Assembly (NCBI RefSeq): GCF_030435805.1
Contig: NC_081299.1
Coordinates: 34,776,001-34,840,000 of the forward strand
Source of the DNA: Mustela lutreola
Taxonomy: Eukaryota; Chordata; Mammalia; Carnivora; Mustelidae
Length of the DNA: 64,000 nucleotides
Direction of reading: 5' to 3'
Made by a program: the position numbers and the translations under genes. The notes beneath the pieces are model-generated. The model saw nothing but the letters and a program-made list of their open reading frames with translations. It was not told the DNA's origin and did not search any database. Shown in pieces: positions 39,801 to 49,236 of the stretch (positions are counted from its first letter, which is position 1; every line of letters starts with the position of its first letter).

Positions 39801-40753
39801 TGTGCCTGGAGTTTGTGGTGAAGGTGCTGGATGTGGAGCTGGTTTGTGAGGCCTTGCAGGTGGGTGTTGCTGGACCGGCTTGTAGGTGGGTGTCAGCGTG
39901 GAGGGCTGCACTACTAACCCGACACCCTTTATTCTGTTGCCAGGTTGCCGTAACTTTTGGCCTGGGACCGCTGCAGGAGCGCTGCATAGCCTTCATAGAG
40001 ACCCACACCCAGGTACCTCTCCCCATCTGCATACTCCCAAACCCTCACACGGCATTCTGTTCCTCCCTGACCCATTCGTGGACCCACAGGAGGCGCTCCG
40101 GACCCGCGGCTTCTTGGAGCTGTCGGCGCCCGCGTTGCTGCCCCTGATGCGCAGCGACAAACTCCGTGTAGACGAAGCTGAGCTCGTCCTGGCTGCCCGG
40201 AGCTGGGCGCGCGTGGGCGCGGTGAGCCGGGCCTACCGGGACCCCGCGGTGGGGATGCGGAAGCAAGCTTGTGGCGGGTGGCGGCGCGGGGCCCCCGCCT
40301 GTCCGGGCTTAGAACTGGCGTTCGCAGGCCGTGCTGGAGCGGCCTGTGGCCGAGGTGGCGGCCCCGGTGGTGCGGGAGCTGAGACTGGCCTTATTGGCCC
40401 CGGCGGAGCTGAGCGCCCTGGAAGAGCAGAACCAGCGGGAGCCGCTCATCCCGGTGCGGACGCTGGGAACCAAACGCAGATCCACTCAGCAGCCGGGGCG
40501 GGGGTGGGGGGGAGTGGGAAGAGAAGAGCGGGGGTTGGGGGGGGGGGGTTGCAGCCGCCCAGGGTCTGCGGGGCGAAAGGGTACTGCCGGACTCCGCAGT
40601 GACCGGCCTTCCCTGCAGGTGGAGCAGATCGTGGAGGCCTGGAAGTGCCACGCTCTGAGGAGAGGGGATGCGGCCCGGGGCACCCCGTGCCGCCGCCGGA
40701 GGGGAACCCTGCCACGGGAGCATCATTGCTTTCTGGACCTGCCCTTTAAGTGA
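36888..40753 (+). CDS. BTBD19: BTB/POZ domain protein BTBD19
   Basis: Eight coding exons give 291 residues, the human length: 36888-36973, 38239-38452, 38551-38604, 39800-39859, 39944-40012, 40090-40221, 40328-40453 and 40619-40753. The start METPGLVVHGEAAPFSTALR leads into a BTB/POZ domain (about residues 28-125; DVCFVVGQERQEVFAHRCLL) and then a BACK-like helical region. The tail is RRRRGTLPREHHCFLDLPFK. BTB-BACK proteins often act as Cullin-3 adaptors, but BTBD19 lacks kelch repeats and its role is not established; a Cullin link would be inference. Intron 1 (1.27 kb) holds a reversed MIR near 38000. Intron 3 (1.2 kb) has old repeat-like text and a T18 run. The last three exons are CpG-rich. 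Confidence 0.94.
37985..38115 (-). mobile_element. MIR remnant in BTBD19 intron 1
   Basis: In reverse: ACTGTCCCATTTCACAGATG, AGAAACCTGAGATTCCGAGG, GGGACTAGAATCCAGG. Ancient. Confidence 0.7.
38820..39600 (-). mobile_element. probable L2-type remnant in BTBD19 intron 3
   Basis: Phrases such as AGACTTCTTGGGGGATGAAA, CTAGTGAGCCATTTAGTGCG and GGACATGGAGATTCATTGG resemble reversed L2 text. It is badly decayed and interrupted by a T18 tract at about 39214-39231. Confidence 0.35.
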
Positions 40754-41275
40754 CCAAGGCCGCGATTTGCGAGGACTTCTGGGCCTGTCCCAAACTACAG
40801 CTCCCGATATGCCTGGCTCTCAGAAGGGGCTTCCGCCCCCAGCATGCCCTGCGAGCCGGAAGCTGGAGGAACCGCGATCCATCCCGCGCCGCGCCCTGTG
40901 GGTGGGATTAAGGGGGAGGGAAAGGAGGGGAGGGGCGGGGCTGGGGCGTGGCGTGGCGTGGCCCCAAAGCGATTTCCTTTGCGCTCTTTCCCAGTCTCTT
41001 CAGCGCCTCTGGCCACGTGGGCCTGGCGCCTTACTTTTATATCGCCCACATGTTTTGAGCTCAGCTCCCTCTTTATTCCAGACCTAGCTCTTGGCGATCT
41101 CTCCCCGAACGCCCGACAGACACTTCAGACTCAGTTTGAAACTGAGCCGCCTTCTCATCTTTCCCAAGTTCTGCCCCCGTCGTGTTTCTCATCTACGTCA
41201 GTGTCTAAACCAGAAACCTGCCTTGCCTTATTCCTCCTCACATCTGCCTCCCGTGGTTTCCACCTTCTCAGAGAC
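40754..41275. other. BTBD19 3' flank
   Basis: Presumed BTBD19 3' UTR and flank. I see no AATAAA or ATTAAA in the first 500 bases, so the polyadenylation site is unresolved. GC-rich at first, then pyrimidine-rich. Confidence 0.4.
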
Positions 41276-42190
41276 TGAATGGTAGCAGAATGTGCTAATC
41301 CAAAATATGCCTCTTTGGTGTAAGGATTATTTTAAACTATTTTGAGAAACAGCTGAAGCTCCGGAAACAGTACACATTGCCCTTTTGTAAGAGAAATTTA
41401 TATTTAAAAAGGAAATCTCCATTTGTAAGGGTGTCTCATTCTCTGTACCAGAAAAAGAAGGACGGTGAACTCACAGGAAGATTTTGGTAGATAAGGCACC
41501 CACTAGAATCAGCTGAACAAAACTTATCTTTTTTTTTTTTTTTTTTAAGAATTTATTTATTTGAGGGCGCCTGGGTGGCTCAGTGGGTTAAGCCGCTGCC
41601 TTCGGCTCGGGTCATGATCTCAGGGTCCTGGGATCGAGGCCCGCATCGGGCTCTCTGCTCAGCAGGGAGCCTGCTTCCTCCTCTCTCTCTCTCTGCCTGT
41701 GTCTCTGCCTACTTGTGATCTCTCTCTGTCAAATAAATAAATAAAATCTTTAAAAAAAAAAAAAAAAAAAAAAAAGAATTTATTTATTTGACAGAGATCA
41801 CAAGTAGGCAGAGAGGCTGGCAGAGAGATGGGGGGGAAGCAGGCTCCCCGCTGAGGACCCTGAGATCATGACCTGAGCCAAAGGCTTAACCCATTCAGCC
41901 ACCCAGGCGCCCCAACAAACCTTATCTTGTTTACTGTGCTTTTCCAGGTGGCTTCCCCAGAACTGTCCTCCCTACACACTTTTCTTTCCTCCTTAGCTTA
42001 AGATGGTTTTTCAGCAGGTTTTTAGGCCGCCTCAGGGAGTAACTCATTTTTCCCTGGGTATCTTCCATGTACACATGAGGTATACATGTTAATAAACATA
42101 TTTTTCTCTTGTTAATCTGTCTCTTATTACAAGAGTCTCAGCCAAGAGCTCAGAGAGTAAAAGGAAAGTTGTTTTTCCTCTGCTAGATCT
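41276..42190 (+). mobile_element. second copy of the LTR fossil seen at 22330-24955, interrupted by SINEs
   Basis: Matching blocks in order: TGAATGGTAGCAGAATGTGC, AAGGATTATTTTAAACTATT, then, after two nested SINEs, CTCATTTTTCCCTGGGTATC, GTTAATAAACATATTTTTC and TGTTAATCTGTCTCTTATTA. An AATAAA sits before the end, as in an LTR R region. It is an old, broken fossil; the family is not named. Confidence 0.45.
41527..41913 (-). mobile_element. CAN-SINE (-) with a young CAN-SINE (+) in its tail
   Basis: The outer inverted copy has its tail at 41527 and its head complement GCCACCCAGGCGCCCC at 41913. The inner plus-strand copy runs from about 41565 to 41774, bounded by AAGAATTTATTTATTTG on both sides. 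The outer target duplication is AACAAAACTTATCTT / AACAAACCTTATCTT. Confidence 0.92.
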
Positions 42191-42194
42191 TTCC

Positions 42195-42790
42195 AGTTGG
42201 TTTGGTTCTCTTGCTTTAGTTCACCCGTCCTATCTATGTCAGAATGAATGCAACAAGCTCTGAAAGTCTTCCTGCCTCATTCCAGCTCCACTGCCTCTGT
42301 GCCTGCCAGGCTCCTTTCTCCGCCAACCATTTCCCACGCTGCAGTCAGAATTTACTTAAGATTATCAGCCCTACTTCCCTTTTTAAGCCACTCAACATCC
42401 CTATTGCTCTGAGGACAAAATACAGTCTATTTCATTCTCGGGACACTCAGAATTTCTAGTGGTAATTCTTCTCTCAACTACCATCTTTGCATTAAATCAC
42501 TGGTTCGGGAAGGCCTAGTCCTCTGGCTGTGAACTCACTCTCTTAGTTACTGAAGACGCCCCATGCTTCCTCTCATTCATTACACATTTTGTCTTCCTGA
42601 AGATCTGAATCTTTCTGAAGAAAGATCCCCTGGCCTGGAGTGATGCCTTATTCATTTCTTGTTCCACAGTCCCTGTCACAGTCACATAATCAGTGCTCTG
42701 TAAATGCTCAGTGATGACTTTATTTCCTTATTTAAATGCTATTTTAGTGCATGAAGAGTTTAAAAGAGCTGTAAAACAAGACACTATCAA
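42195..42790. other. intergenic, no gene seen
   Basis: Unique-looking AT-moderate DNA. A 71-codon open frame (42244-42459) has no supporting context. Confidence 0.4.
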
Positions 42791-42792
42791 TC

Positions 42793-43195
42793 TGGGGCAC
42801 CTGGGTGGCTCAGTAGGTTAAAGCCTCTGCCTTTAACTCAGGTCCTGGGATGGAGCCCCATATCTAGCTCTTTGCTCAGCAGGGAGCCTGCTTCCTCCTC
42901 TCTCTCTGCCTGCCTCTCCACCTACTTGTGATGGCTGTCTGTCAAATAAATAAGTAAAATCTTAAAAAAAAAAAAAAAAAAGGACGCCTGGGTGGCTCAG
43001 TTGGTTAAGCAGCTGCCTTCGGCTCAGGTCATGATCCCAGCGTCCTGGGATCGAGTCCCACATTGGGCTCCTTGTTCCGCAGGGAGCCTGCTTCTCCCTC
43101 TGACTCTGCCTTCCACTCTGTCTGCCTGTGCTCGCTCTCTCTCTGACAAATAAATAAGTAAAATCTTTAATTTTTAAAAAAAAATCTTAAAAGAA
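42793..43195 (+). mobile_element. two tandem CAN-SINEs of different subtypes
   Basis: The first copy (42793-42981) is the ACTTGTGATGG type. The second (42982-43190) is the CTTCCACTCTGTCTGCC type and sits in the first one's A tail. The pair is bracketed by CACTATCAATCT on both sides, so the second insertion came after the first. Confidence 0.9.
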
Positions 43196-43246
43196 ACCAC
43201 TATCAATCTAAAATAAGGGACAGTTAATTAGAAGAAAATATGGTTA

Positions 43247-43450
43247 GGGGACGCCTGGGTGGCTCAGTGGGTTAAGCCTCTGCCTTGCCTTCAGTTCAGG
43301 TCATGATCTCAGGGTCCTGGGATGGAGCCCCGCTTTGGGCTCTCTGCTCAGCAGGGAGCCTGCTTCCTCCTCTCTCTGCCTGCCTCTTTGCCTACTTGTG
43401 ATCTCTCTCTCTGTCAAATAAATAAATAAAGTCCTTAAAAAAAAAAAGAA
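43247..43450 (+). mobile_element. CAN-SINE copy, young
   Basis: A perfect target duplication, AGAAGAAAATATGGTTA, lies before the head and after the tail. A small tandem TGCCT duplication lies in the head. Confidence 0.93.
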
Positions 43451-43817
43451 GAAGAAAATATGGTTAAACTTCTGTCTCCAAGATTTTATACAAAAATATA
43501 TATATATATGAATTAAAGATAGTTATTTGGCATTCTCTCTCAAGACTGAAAATGTGGTTACTCATAGTACCACTTCACGACAGCATTGTTTGGGTAATGA
43601 GAATTGAAAACAAACTAGATGTCTTGGTTTAACCTAGAACCCTGATTAACTATGGTATATTCTTACTGTGATGTAGAAAGGTATCTGTGATCTTTGAAAA
43701 AAAAAGCTCAGTGCTTACCAGGTAGAGCAGGATTCGTTTTGCCAAAAAAAAGATAGTGCAGGGGAGGAAGAAGTTTTCCTTGCCCCTCTTAGGGTCCCTG
43801 GTTGGGTCTGGAAATCA

Positions 43818-43885
43818 ATTTTTTTTTTTTTTTAAGATTTTATTTATTTATTTGACAGACAGAGATCACAAGTAGGCAGAGAGGC

Positions 43886-43922
<37 letters not shown>

Positions 43923-44034
43923 CAGGCTTCCTGCAGAGCAGAGAGCCCGATGCGGGGCTCGATCCCAGGACCCTGAGATCATGACCCGAGCCGAAGGCAG
44001 CAGCCCAAACCACTGAGCCACCCAGGCGCCCCAA
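43818..44034 (-). mobile_element. CAN-SINE copy, young
   Basis: Inverted copy with a (GA)n-expanded body and target duplication GTCTGGAAATCAATTT on both sides. Confidence 0.93.
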
Positions 44035-44099
44035 GTCTGGAAATCAATTTGACAAAGATAGATTAATAGGAGAAAAGCATAAAAATTTATTTAAGATGG

Positions 44100-44437
44100 T
44101 TCCTTTTTAAAATTAATTAATTAATTATTTACATAATCTCTATCCCCAACGTGGGACTTATACAACTCCAAGATCAATTAAGAGTCACATACTGGGGTGC
44201 CTGGGTGGCTCAGTCTGCCTTTGACTCAGGTCATGATCCCAGGGTCCTGGGATCAAGCCCCGAATCGGGCTCCCTGCCACATGAGGCTCCCTGCTAGGTG
44301 GGAGGCCTGCTTCTCCCTCTCCCACTTCCCTGTTTGTGTTCCCTCTCCTTGTCTCCGTCAAATAAATAAATAATATCTTTAAAAAAAAAAAAAAAAGAGT
44401 TCCATACTCCTCTGCGACTGAGCTAGCTGGGTACCCC
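44100..44437 (-). mobile_element. old short-type SINE split by a CAN-SINE
   Basis: The old inverted element starts at TTAATTATTTACATAATCTC and ends GAGCTAGCTGGGTACCCC. A plus-strand CAN-SINE (about 44193-44395) is inserted, with AAGAGTCACATAC / AAGAGTTCCATAC at its edges. Confidence 0.8.
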
Positions 44438-44486
44438 AATATAAATTTTAGTAATATGGAAGTCTTCATAAGGAAATGAAGACCAG

Positions 44487-44641
44487 CGGCTCCTGGATAG
44501 CTCAGTCTGTTAGGTTAAGTGGCTCAGGTCAGGATCCCGGGGTCCTGGGATCCAGCCTCACCTCAGGCTCCCCTCGGCTTGTGCTTGCGCTCTCTCTCTA
44601 ACAAATAAGTAAATAAAATCTTAAAAAAAAAAAAAAAAAAG
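44487..44641 (+). mobile_element. CAN-SINE copy, shortened
   Basis: Head GCGGCTCCTGGATAGCTCAG; much of the body is missing. A perfect target duplication, GGAAATGAAGACCAG, lies on both sides. Confidence 0.88.
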
Positions 44642-44739
44642 GAAATGAAGACCAGAAGAAATGCTTAAACCTCAGTATTTTTATGCGAGGTTTGATGAAG
44701 AGTGGATAGTCATGAAGGAATATGATGGCTTAAAGTTGA

Positions 44740-44924
44740 GGTGTTTTTTTTTTTGTTTTTTTTTTTTTTGACAGATCACAAGCAGGCAGAGAGGCAGGCA
44801 GAGAGAGGAGGAAGCAGGCTTCCTGCTGAGCAGAGAGCCAGATGCGGGTCTCCATTCCAGGACCCTGAGATCATGACTTGAGCCAAAGGCGGAGGCTTTA
44901 ACCCACTGAGCCACCCAGGTGCCC
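44740..44924 (-). mobile_element. CAN-SINE copy
   Basis: Inverted copy. The duplication GGAATATGATGGCTTAAAG / GGAATATGATGGTTTAAAG flanks it. Confidence 0.9.
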
Positions 44925-44956
44925 CAGGAATATGATGGTTTAAAGAGTATGCGGTG

Positions 44957-45146
44957 AGGCGCCTGAGTGGCTCAGTGGGTTAAGCATCTGCCTCGGGCTC
45001 AGGTCATGATCCTGGGATGGAGCCCTCCCTTGGGCTCGTTGTTTAGGGGGAAGCCTGCTTCTGCCTCTCCCTCTGCCCCTCCCCAGGTCGCATGTGCACG
45101 CGGCTCTCTCAAATAAAATCTTAAAAAAAAAAAGAAAAAAAAAAGA
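44957..45146 (+). mobile_element. CAN-SINE copy, diverged
   Basis: Head GAGGCGCCTGAGTGGCTCAG; the tail is a plain CAAATAAAATCTT A-run. AAAGAGTAT is repeated at its edges. Confidence 0.85.
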
Positions 45147-45414
45147 GTATAAGGCAAGTGTAGTAAACTGGGGGAAACTTAGCAAGGCCTGTTTGTTTGG
45201 ATTCTTCTTGGAGCCCCTTTGAGTTTGGAGATAAGGATGATGCCTTGCCTCCAGTATAGGAAGGTAGGGCTCACTTGAGGGTTTAATGACCCATTTCTAG
45301 AGAGAAGGGAGGGTGTAGGTAGGGTATGATGGGGAGGTGAGAGTGACTTTCGTGGTTTCTCAAATTGCTTAAAATATCCAGTATGGTAAGATACTGTATT
45401 TTGTCCTGAACCCC

Positions 45415-45660
45415 ATCAGTAGCACAGTGATTAAGAGTATGTCTCTTCTGGAGCTCGGCTGCTTGGGTTTGAATCCTAATTCCACCACTTTGGGGCTTTG
45501 CAACTTGAATGAGGGTATGTAACCTTTCTATGCCTGTTTCCTTATTTATAAAATGGAGCTAATAACAGAATCTATTTAGTAGGGTTCTTAGGAAGCTTGA
45601 TTTTGTTAAGTGCTGAGAACTGTAGTGGAAAAGTTTATGTATTGTATATATGCTTAGAAA
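45415..45660 (+). mobile_element. MIR SINE, 3' end duplicated
   Basis: MIR text: CTTGGGTTTGAATCCTAATT, ACTTGAATGAGGGTATGTAA, ATTTATAAAATGGAGCTAAT. Its last 100 or so bases are part of the 476-bp tandem duplication. Confidence 0.8.
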
Positions 45661-45960
45661 AGAAATACATTCATTTGTCCTACAAATATTGAGTGCTTAT
45701 GTGAGAGGCCCTGATTTAGGGTCATCGAATCCATCAGAGAACAAGGCAGGTAAAATCCCTGCCCCACAGGGGCGCCTGAGTGGCTCAGTGGGTTAAGCCG
45801 CTGCCTTCGGCTCAGGTCATGATCCCAGCGTCCTGGGATCGAGTCCCACATCGGGCTCCTTGCTCCATGGGGAGCCTGCTTCTCCCTCTGACTCTGCCTT
45901 CCACTCTGTCTGCCTGTGCTCGCTTTCGCTCGCGCTCTATCTCTGACAAATAAATAAATA

Positions 45961-45991
<31 letters not shown>

Positions 45992-46300
45992 GTCAACTTT
46001 AAAAAAAAAAAAAATAAAATAAAATAAAATGGAGCTAATAACAGAATCTATTTAGTAGGGTTCTTAGGAAGCTTGATTTTGTTAAGTGCTGAGAACTGTA
46101 GTGGAAAAGTTTATGTATTGTATATATGCTTAGAAAAGAAATACATTCATTTGTCCTACAAATATTGAGTGCTTATGTGAGAGGCCCTGATTTAGGGTCA
46201 TCGAATCCATCAGAGAACAAGGCAGGTAAAATCCCTGCCCCACAGGGGCGCCTGAGTGGCTCAGTGGGTTAAGCCGCTGCCTTCGGCTCAGGTCATGATC
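45550..46300 (+). repeat. tandem duplication, 476-bp period
   Basis: Bases 45550-45824 and 46026-46300 are, by eye, identical over 275 bases (offset 476). They cover the end of a MIR, an L2 piece and the first 55 bases of a CAN-SINE. Beyond that the two SINEs differ, so the copy-1 SINE is a chimera of two subtypes. A short (AAAAT)n tract (46011-46030) marks the junction. Confidence 0.9.
45769..45995 (+). mobile_element. CAN-SINE, chimeric copy 1
   Basis: The first 55 bases match the SINE at 46246; the rest is the CTTCCACTCTGTCTGCC subtype. It lacks the expected target duplication at its 3' side. Confidence 0.9.
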
Positions 46301-46452
46301 TCGGGGTCCTGGGATCAAGTCCGGCATCGGGCTCTCTGCTCAACAGGGAGCCTGCTTCCCTCTCTCTCTCTCTGCCTGCCTCTCCGACTACTTGTGATTT
46401 CTCTCTGTCAAATAAATAAATAAAATCTAAAAAAAAAAAAAAAAAAAATCCC
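46246..46452 (+). mobile_element. CAN-SINE, copy 2, with intact target duplication
   Basis: Flanked by AATCCCTGCCCCACAG-type duplications (about 46228 and 46447), so this is the original insertion. The body is the ACTTGTGATTTCT subtype. Confidence 0.92.
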
Positions 46453-46751
46453 TGCCCCACAGAGCTTTCATTGTAGGAGAAACATATGCAGACAAGCAAC
46501 TTAAAGTATGATATAATTTCAGCGAGTAGTTTGTACTCTGAAGAAAAATAAAACAGGCTAAAAGGATAAATAGCGATGTAGTGGAACTGGGCCTGTTTTA
46601 TAGGCGGTGGTGAGGGGGGACTTCTGAGATAACACTGGACTGGAGACCTTAAAGAGGAAAGGTGTAAAGCACGTGTCCTGGGGAAGACTTTGGAGGGGTT
46701 TATGCAGGAGAGTGGAGTGTGTGATCAGCTTTACATTAAAACAATTTCTGT

Positions 46752-46955
46752 GTGGGTGTTTCTGGGTGGCTCAGTAGGTTTAAGCATCCAACTGGTAATT
46801 TTAGCTAAGGTCATGATCTCATGGGTCCAGAGATGAGGCAGTGTGGGGCTCAGCAGGGGGTCTGCTCGGGATTCTCTCTTTCTCTCCCCTCCCCCCCCCC
46901 CCGCCTGTCCCCCTACTTGCAGGGTGCACTCTCTCAAATAAATCTTTTTAAAAAG
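46752..46955 (+). mobile_element. CAN-SINE copy, old
   Basis: Diverged head (GGGTGTTTCTGGGTGGCTCA) and a C12 run in the body. Confidence 0.78.
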
Positions 46956-47610
46956 TAACACTTAAAAACCCCCAGTTTCTCTGAGTGTTGTGTGGAAGTT
47001 TAGGACAAAGGGATAGGAGGGGTGGGGTGTAGTCCAAGGAGAACAGTTGGGGAGGGTTTTTTTCATGAATCTCTCAAGAGCTCTTCTAGGATCAGGGTGA
47101 AGTAGTTAAAATGTAGCTGCATGAAGCATTTCAATATAGTTATCAATGGGACCTACTGATGGCTGTAAATTTGTGGACAGTCACCAGCTATGAGATGGTG
47201 TCCACTTAAAGCCAGAAAATCAAATGAGCTTGGGCAAGAAGATGCAGATAGGTGGGCGGACGAGGGTCTAAAATCTGAGGACACACTTGGTGCCGAGCCC
47301 TATCCATCCTCTCATAATGCTTCTGTATGGCACTTATCACTAAGATTGTAAGTTACTTATCCCAATTATATTACTTGCCCATCCCCCCCCCCCCCGAGCT
47401 TGGTGCACTGGAAAAATTAAGTAAATTAAGCCCCTTCCTTATAGTAAGGAATCTGCTATCTTCAGCATGAAAAACCGTCCTAGAGTGAGTTGGATGTGAA
47501 AGTTCAGCATGAAAAAAGTCGTACCAGACTGAGGCCGAAACAACTATGGAGTCTGATGGGAGACAGGACTGTGCTTTCCCCTTGCTGTTGTATCTCAAAA
47601 ATATTGGGAG
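46956..47610. other. intergenic, no gene seen
   Basis: Includes a C-run near 47383-47395 and possible decayed L2 at its left. No exon-like structure. Confidence 0.4.
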
Positions 47611-47611
47611 G

Positions 47612-47757
47612 AGGGGCGCCTGGGTGGCTCAGTTGTTAAGCATCTGCCTTTGGCTGGGGTCCCGATCTCACCGTTACCATATTGGACTCCCTGCTCTGTG
47701 GGAAGTCTGCTTCTCTTTCTTTCTCTCTCAATAAAATCTTAAAAAAAACAAAAACAA
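47612..47757 (+). mobile_element. CAN-SINE copy, shortened
   Basis: Complete head (GGGGCGCCTGGGTGGCTCAG) but only a short body ending TCTCTCAATAAAATCTT. Confidence 0.85.
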
Positions 47758-48021
47758 AAACAGTAAGAAATGAATTAATTTAAAAGAAAGATATTAGGAA
47801 AAACGTGCATGATTTTTTACTCTTTTCTGGTCCTAACCCTCCTAAACTCGAGTAATAGCAGATAAAACTGTAAAAAAAAAAAAAATAGTAAGAAAACCTA
47901 CACCAATGGAAAGCAAGACATTAATCACATGAATAGCAACAAGTAAACACCACAAAAACTACTTATCTTCTGAGCCAAAAAGTAACTACAACCAAGCCAC
48001 CGAAAAGCATAGACAAACGTT

Positions 48022-48036
48022 TCTATTTTTGGACAC
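48022..48036 (-). terminator. U5 snRNA 3' box
   Basis: On the minus strand GTGTCCAAAAATAGA starts about 8 bases after the RNA 3' end. It fits the Pol II snRNA 3'-box pattern (GTTTn AAAnnnAGA) that directs Integrator-dependent 3' end formation. Confidence 0.8.
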
Positions 48037-48044
48037 CAAAAAAT

Positions 48045-48160
48045 AAGCCTCACCAGGCGAGGCCTCAAAAAATTCAGTGAAAACTCAGAATTGTTCCTCT
48101 CCACGGAAATCTTTAGTAAAAGGCGAAAGATTTATACGATCTGAAGAGAAACCAGAGTAT
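48045..48160 (-). ncRNA. RNU5: U5 spliceosomal snRNA gene
   Basis: Reading leftward from 48160, the RNA starts ATACTCTGGTTTCTCTTCAG, carries the invariant loop I GCCTTTTACTAAAGA that holds exon ends in the spliceosome, and the internal-loop segment TTTCCGTGGAGAGGAAC. The Sm-binding site GAATTTTTTGAGG follows. It ends with a 3' stem-loop (GCCTCGC / GTGAGGC, 7 pairs with one G-U, 3-base loop). Length is about 116 bases, the usual U5 size. Differences from human U5A lie mainly in the Sm-site flank and the 3' hairpin, where pairing is kept. It has a PSE, an octamer enhancer and a 3' box at the expected distances, so I call it a likely active gene rather than a pseudogene. The subtype (U5A/B/D/E/F) is not assigned. 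Confidence 0.93.
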
Positions 48161-48200
48161 ACATTTGCCTCTCTATTGAAACTTCCTAGAACAAGACAGC

Positions 48201-48220
48201 TCTTAGCACAGTTATGGTGG
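48201..48220 (-). promoter_or_regulatory. U5 proximal sequence element (PSE)
   Basis: Minus-strand CCACCATAACTGTGCTAAGA at -41 to -60 from the U5 start resembles vertebrate PSEs such as the one before U6 (ACCGTAACTTGAAAG). No TATA box follows at -25, which indicates Pol II rather than Pol III use. Confidence 0.8.
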
Positions 48221-48364
48221 TTCAGTGGTTGCACGGTTCGTGCTCCCTGCCTGGAATTTGTACGCATCGTGTATTTCTAACAGGCGGTATGTCCTGAAAC
48301 GGTGCACAAATCTCCGTGGGGCTGGAACTCAAGCATCGTGGAACTGTCTTTTCGTGGTGCACCA

Positions 48365-48377
48365 TGGGTATGCAAAT
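48365..48377 (+). promoter_or_regulatory. U5 distal sequence element: octamer
   Basis: A perfect ATGCAAAT octamer (48370-48377) lies about 210-217 bases upstream of the U5 start, the standard DSE distance. A larger motif, TGGGTATGCAA, recurs inverted at 48596-48606. Confidence 0.8.
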
Positions 48378-48426
48378 CAAGGCGGCTCCGGGCTGGTGGG
48401 AGACACCAGCTGTCCCGGCGGGGAGG

Positions 48427-48447
48427 CGCCAGGGGGACCCCCTGGCG
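48427..48447. repeat. perfect short hairpin near the U5 enhancer
   Basis: CGCCAGGGG at 48427-48435 and CCCCTGGCG at 48439-48447 form a 9-bp inverted repeat with a 3-base spacer, 50 bases beyond the octamer. Confidence 0.85.
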
Positions 48448-48449
48448 GT

Positions 48450-48840
48450 AGCTCTTCCTCTTTTCTCTGTGGTCTGCAAGGGAACTCGCGCCCCGTTTGC
48501 CCAGAGAGATAAGGGTGTTTCCCGCTGGTGCCGGCCGGTGTGGAGCCTTATACCGAGGCTGGGTCCGTTTGCCCCAATTGTTTAGATGCTTATCATTGCA
48601 TACCCACAGGGACACCCTACACCTCCCCCCACTCCCGCTCATCCTGCAACCCCTCCCCCCCCCCGCCCCCCGTGATGGGGCAGAACTGGAAACAGTAAAG
48701 CAACGACATTCGCACATCACTACCCCTCCTGCAAGAGATGGCATCCAATTTATTTATTAAAAGATGGTTCCACCAAGGAGGAAAAGTGTTCTTAGCGGAA
48801 GGAACCGCCTATGTGAAATTATAGGAGATGCACACCGAAA
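48450..48840. other. GC-rich, then C-rich intergenic sequence
   Basis: CpG-containing unique DNA that ends in a C/CCG-rich tract near 48650-48672. There are open frames on both strands, but no splice context or family match. Confidence 0.4.
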
Positions 48841-48849
48841 GTAATTCAG

Positions 48850-49015
48850 TGTGTAGTGTGTCTGAATGAGGGTGGGATTCTGACTAGGCACTGTCTGGGA
48901 GAGAGCTGGAGTGATGGCAGAGCAAGCTGCCCCTGGAAGGGGCTTGGATTTCATCTTGTCTGTGATGGGGAGCCATGGAAGAGTATTGAAGTCAGAGGAC
49001 TGAGTCGTTGGAGGT
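48850..49015 (-). mobile_element. L2-like remnant
   Basis: Reversed L2 phrases: GGGGCTTGGATTTCATCTTG, GATGGGGAGCCATGGAAGAG, TTGAAGTCAGAGGACTGAG. Confidence 0.5.
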
Positions 49016-49236
49016 GCCACGCGGGTGGGCTGCCCTGAGCATAACTTTCCAGAGCAAAAACTTTCAGCACTGCTAATATCTATACAAACTACAAAACTAG
49101 AGAGGACTAATGAGATACCAGGTTATTTCTTACACAAGTGATTTCACTGAAAATCCTGAGGGGGGAGAAATCGCACCCTACAGGATGGGCTCTAATTTCC
49201 CATTTCATAGGTGAAGACACAGAAACACAGTGATGG

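Larger units (their letters stand above)
45660..46735 (-). mobile_element. LINE-2 (L2) fragment, partly duplicated
   Basis: Reverse L2 text: CATTCATTTGTCCTACAAAT, ATTGAGTGCTTATGTG, AAATCCCTGCCCCACAG, GAGCTTTCATTGTAGGAG. Interrupted by the duplication and two SINEs. Confidence 0.7.

Noticed and set aside
48045-48160. U5 copy as a processed pseudogene
   Set aside because: No A tail or target duplication was seen, and promoter and 3' box elements flank it at correct distances.
48213-48250. tRNA-like text (GTGGTTCAGTGG then GGTTCGTGCTCC)
   Set aside because: It resembles tRNA A and B boxes, but they are only a dozen bases apart with no cloverleaf. The region is the U5 promoter.
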